Shown here piece after piece: positions 5,880 to 8,768 of a stretch of DNA of 8,768 bases (position 1 is the stretch's first letter; each line of letters opens with the position of its first letter). The position numbers and the translations under genes were made by a program. Under the pieces are notes generated by a model that was not told where the DNA came from, made no database searches, and saw only the letters and a program-made list of their open reading frames with translations. The stretch spans positions 1 through 8,768 of the forward strand of contig CATPBQ010000011.1 in the NCBI GenBank assembly GCA_955652795.1, given 5' to 3'. The stretch is from an uncultured Steroidobacteraceae bacterium (GTDB lineage: Bacteria; Pseudomonadota; Gammaproteobacteria; Steroidobacterales; Steroidobacteraceae).

Positions 5880-7252
5880 TGGCCTTCATTCCCCACACCG
5901 AAGCGGATGTCGCGGCGATGCTCGCCGCCATCGGCGTCGCCGGCATCGAGAATCTCTTCGATGAGATCCCGCCGGATCTGCGCGTCAAGTCCCTCGCCGG
6001 CATGCCGCATGAGCTCAACGAAATGGAGATCGGGCGCCTGATGACCGAGCGTGCCCGTGCTGACGGGGTGCCGCTCACCTTCATCGGTGCCGGTGCCTAC
6101 GAGCACCACATTCCCGCGGCGGTGTGGGCCATCACCACGCGCGGGGAGTTCTACAGCGCCTACACCCCCTACCAGGCGGAGGCGAGCCAGGGCACGCTGC
6201 AACTGATCTACGAATTCCAGACCATGATTGCGCGCCTGACCGGCATGGAGGTCGCGAACGCCTCGATGTACGACGGCGCCTCCGCCACCGCAGAGGCCGC
6301 ACTCATGGCGGTGCGCGCCAACCGCAAGTCGAAATCGGCGCGCATCCTGGTGCCGACCACGTTACATCCGCACTATCGCCAGGTCGCGGTCACGACCGCG
6401 GCAAACCAGGGGCTGAAATTCGAGGAGCTCCCCTTTTGCACCGCGGAGGGCGTCACGCCGGCTGCCTCCCTCGCCAGGTACGACGGGCAGGACATCACCG
6501 CGCTCGTGATCCAGCAGCCGAACTTTTTTGGCCACCTCGAGGATGTGGATGCACTCACCGACTGGGCACATGCGCGCGCGATCCTGGTGATCGCCGTCGT
6601 CAATCCCACCGCGCTCTCGCTCCTCAAACCCCCCGGGCAGTGGGGTAGCCGCGGCGCGGATATCGCGGTCGGGGAAGGTCAGCCGCTCGGCGTGCCGCTG
6701 TGCTCCGGCGGGCCTTACTTCGGCTTCATGACGACGCGCATGGAGCACGTGCGGCAGATGCCCGGGCGCATCGTCGGGCGCACGCTCGATGTCGCCGGAG
6801 GCGCGGGCTTCACGCTCACCCTGCAGGCGCGCGAGCAGCATATCCGCCGCGCCAAGGCGACTTCCAACATCTGCACCAACCAGGGACTGCTGGTGACGGC
6901 GGCGACCATCTATATGGCGCTGATGGGTCCGCAGGGACTGGCGCGCACCGCGGCCGCCGCGCACGCGCGCACCCGCGAGCTCGTGGCGGCCCTGACGCGC
7001 GTGCCCGGCGTGCGCCTGGCATTCTCAGGTCCGTACTTTCACGAGGCGGTGCTGCAGCTCGACCGCCCGGTGGCGCCGGTGCTCAAGAGCCTGAGCAGCC
7101 GCGGCATCCTCGGCGGGCTCGATCTGTCGGGATACTTTCCCGAACTCGGCCACGCGCTGCTGGTGTGCGCGACCGAGACCAAGACTGCCGCCGATATCGA
7201 TCGTTACCACGCCTCGCTCGGGGAGGTGATGCAGGCGGCGCGCGCCGCCTGA
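5879..7252 (+). CDS. gcvPA: GcvPA, glycine decarboxylase (P-protein) subunit 1
   Basis: This is the N-terminal half of the glycine-decarboxylating P-protein, as a separate polypeptide of 457 residues. In organisms with this arrangement it forms an alpha2beta2 enzyme with GcvPB that decarboxylates glycine and transfers the aminomethyl group to lipoyl-GcvH. Diagnostic segments are MPHELNEMEIGR, FIGAGAYEHHIPAAVW, EFYSAYTPYQAEASQGTLQ, EVANASMYDGASATAEAALM and GEGQPLG (265-271) with LCSGGPYFGF. The catalytic PLP lysine belongs to GcvPB, and this subunit correctly lacks the HKTF motif. READKATSNICTNQ-like sequence (KATSNICTNQ) is a family hallmark near the C-terminal domain. The start ATG overlaps the gcvH stop by one base (TGATG), with GGGCGG just upstream, so the two are translationally coupled. 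It ends with ARAA and TGA, 10 nt before gcvPB. The stop is genuine: the family boundary falls here, and the next gene has its own start site. Confidence 0.95.
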   Translation: MAFIPHTEADVAAMLAAIGVAGIENLFDEIPPDLRVKSLAGMPHELNEMEIGRLMTERARADGVPLTFIGAGAYEHHIPAAVWAITTRGEFYSAYTPYQAEASQGTLQLIYEFQTMIARLTGMEVANASMYDGASATAEAALMAVRANRKSKSARILVPTTLHPHYRQVAVTTAANQGLKFEELPFCTAEGVTPAASLARYDGQDITALVIQQPNFFGHLEDVDALTDWAHARAILVIAVVNPTALSLLKPPGQWGSRGADIAVGEGQPLGVPLCSGGPYFGFMTTRMEHVRQMPGRIVGRTLDVAGGAGFTLTLQAREQHIRRAKATSNICTNQGLLVTAATIYMALMGPQGLARTAAAAHARTRELVAALTRVPGVRLAFSGPYFHEAVLQLDRPVAPVLKSLSSRGILGGLDLSGYFPELGHALLVCATETKTAADIDRYHASLGEVMQAARAA

Positions 7253-7262
7253 GGTTTTCCGC

Positions 7263-8741
7263 ATGCCGGTCCGTGAACAGCTGATCTTCGAGTACTCGCA
7301 CGCCGGGCGCGGCGCGCGCGACCAGTGGCCGCACGACCCGGGTGCGGCGGCGCTCGCGGACCTGCCCGCGAAGCTGCGCCGCGTGCGCCCACCCGAGCTC
7401 CCGGAGGTCGGCGAGCTCGAAACAGTGCGGCATTTCACCCGCCTGTCGCAGCTGAACTTCTCCATCGACACGCACTTCTACCCGCTCGGGTCGTGCACCA
7501 TGAAGTACAACCCCAAGGCCTGTAACCAGTACGCGATGCTGCCGGAGTTCCTGGCGCGCCATCCGCTGGGGCCCGAATCCCACGGGCAGGGGTTGCTGGC
7601 GTGCCTGTACGAGCTGCAGGAGATGTTGAAGGAAGTCACCGGCATGCGGGGTGTGGCCCTGAGCCCGATGGCCGGCGCCCACGGCGAATTCGCCGGGGTG
7701 GCGATGATCCGCGCGTATCAGCGCGCGCGCGGGGATCTCAAGCGCAATGAGATCATCGTGCCCGAGGCGGCGCACGGCACCAACCCGGCGACCGCGACCA
7801 TGTGCGGCTGCGTGGTACGCGAGATTCCGGTGGATGCGCAGGGAGACGTCGACCTCGCGGCCCTGCGGGCCGCGGTCGGTCCCAACACCGCCGGCATCAT
7901 GCTCACCAACCCTTCCACCCTCGGCGTGTTCGAACGGCGCATCGGGGAGGTCGCGCGCATCGTGCACGAGGCGGGCGGGCTGCTGTATTACGACGGCGCG
8001 AACTTGAATGCCATCCTCGGCAAGGTACGTCCCGGGGACATGGGCTTCGATGTCATCCACATGAACCTGCACAAGACCTTCTCCACGCCCCACGGCGGCG
8101 GCGGCCCGGGAGCGGGTGCGGTCGGGGTCAGCGCGCGCCTCGCGCCATTCCTGCCGATTCCGCTGGTCGGCAAGGACGGCGAGCGCTATCGCTGGCTGAC
8201 GGAAGCGGATGTGCCGCAATCCATCGGGCGGCTGTCGGCCTTCATGGGTAACGCCGGAGTGCTGCTGCGCGCCTACATCTACATGCGCCTGCTGGGGCGG
8301 GAGGGCATGCAGCGCGTGGGCGAGTACGCCACCCTCAACGCCAACTACCTGTTCACACGGTTGAAGTCCGCAGGCTTCGAGGCCGCCTATCCGCAGCGCC
8401 GCGCGAGTCATGAATTCATCGTGACGCTCAAGCGCCAGGCGCGCGAACTCAACGTCACCGCGATGGACTTCGCCAAGCGACTGCTTGACTATGGCTTCCA
8501 CGCCCCGACCACTTACTTTCCGCTGCTGGTGCCCGAGTGCCTGCTCATCGAGCCGACCGAGACCGAGAGCAAGGACGTTCTGGATGCGTTTGTGTCGGCC
8601 ATGTCACAAATCCAGAAGGAGGCCGAGCAGGAACCTGCGCGCGTGACCAGCGCACCGCATACCATGCCGGTGCGCCGCCTCGATGATGTCCGGGCGGCGA
8701 GGCAACTGGATCTCACATGGAAGCCGACAGCGCAGTCGTAG
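7263..8741 (+). CDS. gcvPB: GcvPB, glycine decarboxylase (P-protein) subunit 2, PLP-binding
   Basis: The C-terminal, PLP-binding half of the P-protein, 492 residues as expected for the stand-alone subunit. Key motifs are LSQLNFSIDTHFYPLGSCTMKYNPK (GSCTMKYNPK at 76-85), LSPMAGAHGEFAG, AAHGTNPATA (His171-Gly-Thr-Asn), YYDGANLNAI and MNLHKTFSTPHGGGGPG. In the last motif Lys271 is the Schiff-base lysine. The tail PVRRLDDVRAARQLDLTW is typical of GcvPB. The ATG at 7263 is preceded by TGAGG, which includes the gcvPA stop, at eight-base spacing. It is the last certain gene of the gcv operon. Its 3' end overlaps another possible reading frame starting at 8717. The dihydrolipoyl dehydrogenase (L-protein) is not in the window and is usually encoded elsewhere. 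Confidence 0.96.
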   Translation: MPVREQLIFEYSHAGRGARDQWPHDPGAAALADLPAKLRRVRPPELPEVGELETVRHFTRLSQLNFSIDTHFYPLGSCTMKYNPKACNQYAMLPEFLARHPLGPESHGQGLLACLYELQEMLKEVTGMRGVALSPMAGAHGEFAGVAMIRAYQRARGDLKRNEIIVPEAAHGTNPATATMCGCVVREIPVDAQGDVDLAALRAAVGPNTAGIMLTNPSTLGVFERRIGEVARIVHEAGGLLYYDGANLNAILGKVRPGDMGFDVIHMNLHKTFSTPHGGGGPGAGAVGVSARLAPFLPIPLVGKDGERYRWLTEADVPQSIGRLSAFMGNAGVLLRAYIYMRLLGREGMQRVGEYATLNANYLFTRLKSAGFEAAYPQRRASHEFIVTLKRQARELNVTAMDFAKRLLDYGFHAPTTYFPLLVPECLLIEPTETESKDVLDAFVSAMSQIQKEAEQEPARVTSAPHTMPVRRLDDVRAARQLDLTWKPTAQS

Positions 8742-8768
8742 ACCGCTACAAGCCGCGCGGACTGACCC
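8717..8768 (+). CDS. Unidentified reading frame starting inside gcvPB (3' end outside window)
   Basis: An ATG at 8717 opens a frame running out of the window (MEADSAVVDRYKPRGLT...), with TGGA (8707-8710) six bases upstream. It overlaps the last 25 bases of gcvPB in another frame, an arrangement common for coupled operon genes. Seventeen residues are too few to recognise a family. It may instead be a chance frame. Confidence 0.4.
   Translation, partial: MEADSAVVDRYKPRGLT

Noticed and set aside
7250..7263. The gcvPA/gcvPB boundary as a frameshift or nonsense mutation in a single gcvP
   Set aside because: Both products match the known stand-alone subunits in length, start and end. A Shine-Dalgarno and ATG precede gcvPB, so this is the natural two-gene form.
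7083..8501. A 472-codon open frame on the - strand, opposite gcvPB
   Set aside because: It is a shadow of gcvPB, whose motifs and catalytic lysine are unmistakable. The antisense translation shows no family features.

Overview
This window is GC-rich chromosomal DNA from a proteobacterium, most likely a gammaproteobacterium. Three points support this: two tandem UbiH/UbiI-type ubiquinone hydroxylases, an MEP-pathway isoprenoid gene (ispG), and the order ubiH-ubiI-(...)-gcvT-gcvH-gcvP, which matches the E. coli order pepP-ubiH-ubiI-gcvT-gcvH-gcvP. The P-protein is split into GcvPA and GcvPB and the IspG is of the longer form (about 413 aa), so this is not an enteric bacterium. A Steroidobacter/Nevskiales- or Ectothiorhodospiraceae-like lineage is a guess that sequence alone cannot settle.

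Layout. (1) 1-2281, + strand: the 3' part of ubiH (N-terminus outside the window) overlaps a complete ubiI-like gene by 8 nt. (2) 2282-2408: a 127-bp, comparatively AT-rich gap that carries a 17-bp tandem duplication at its left edge and two inverted repeats. One repeat has its second half on the start codon of the next gene. (3) 2409-2708, + strand: a small ArsR-family regulator with a shortened C-terminus and no recognisable partner gene. (4) 2721-4294, - strand: ispG followed by a pterin-4a-carbinolamine dehydratase gene (phhB-like), joined by an ATGA overlap. These converge on arsR with only 12 nt between stop codons. (5) 4378-8741, + strand: a tight glycine-cleavage operon gcvT-gcvH-gcvPA-gcvPB, divergent from ispG. 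A further reading frame begins inside the end of gcvPB and leaves the window.

How the genes work together. UbiH and UbiI hydroxylate the ubiquinone ring precursor. IspG makes HMBPP, the precursor of the isoprenoid tail of ubiquinone among other products. GcvPA/PB, GcvH and GcvT decarboxylate glycine and load its methylene carbon on tetrahydrofolate; the L-protein (dihydrolipoyl dehydrogenase) is not in this window. The arsR-phhB-ispG block looks inserted into the ancestral ubiI-gcvT junction.

Most of the window is ordinary housekeeping DNA and I see no novel multi-gene system. The parts worth a second look are the arsR upstream and downstream junctions and the split gcvP in an otherwise E. 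coli-like gene order. Several very long antisense open frames are shadows produced by high GC content.
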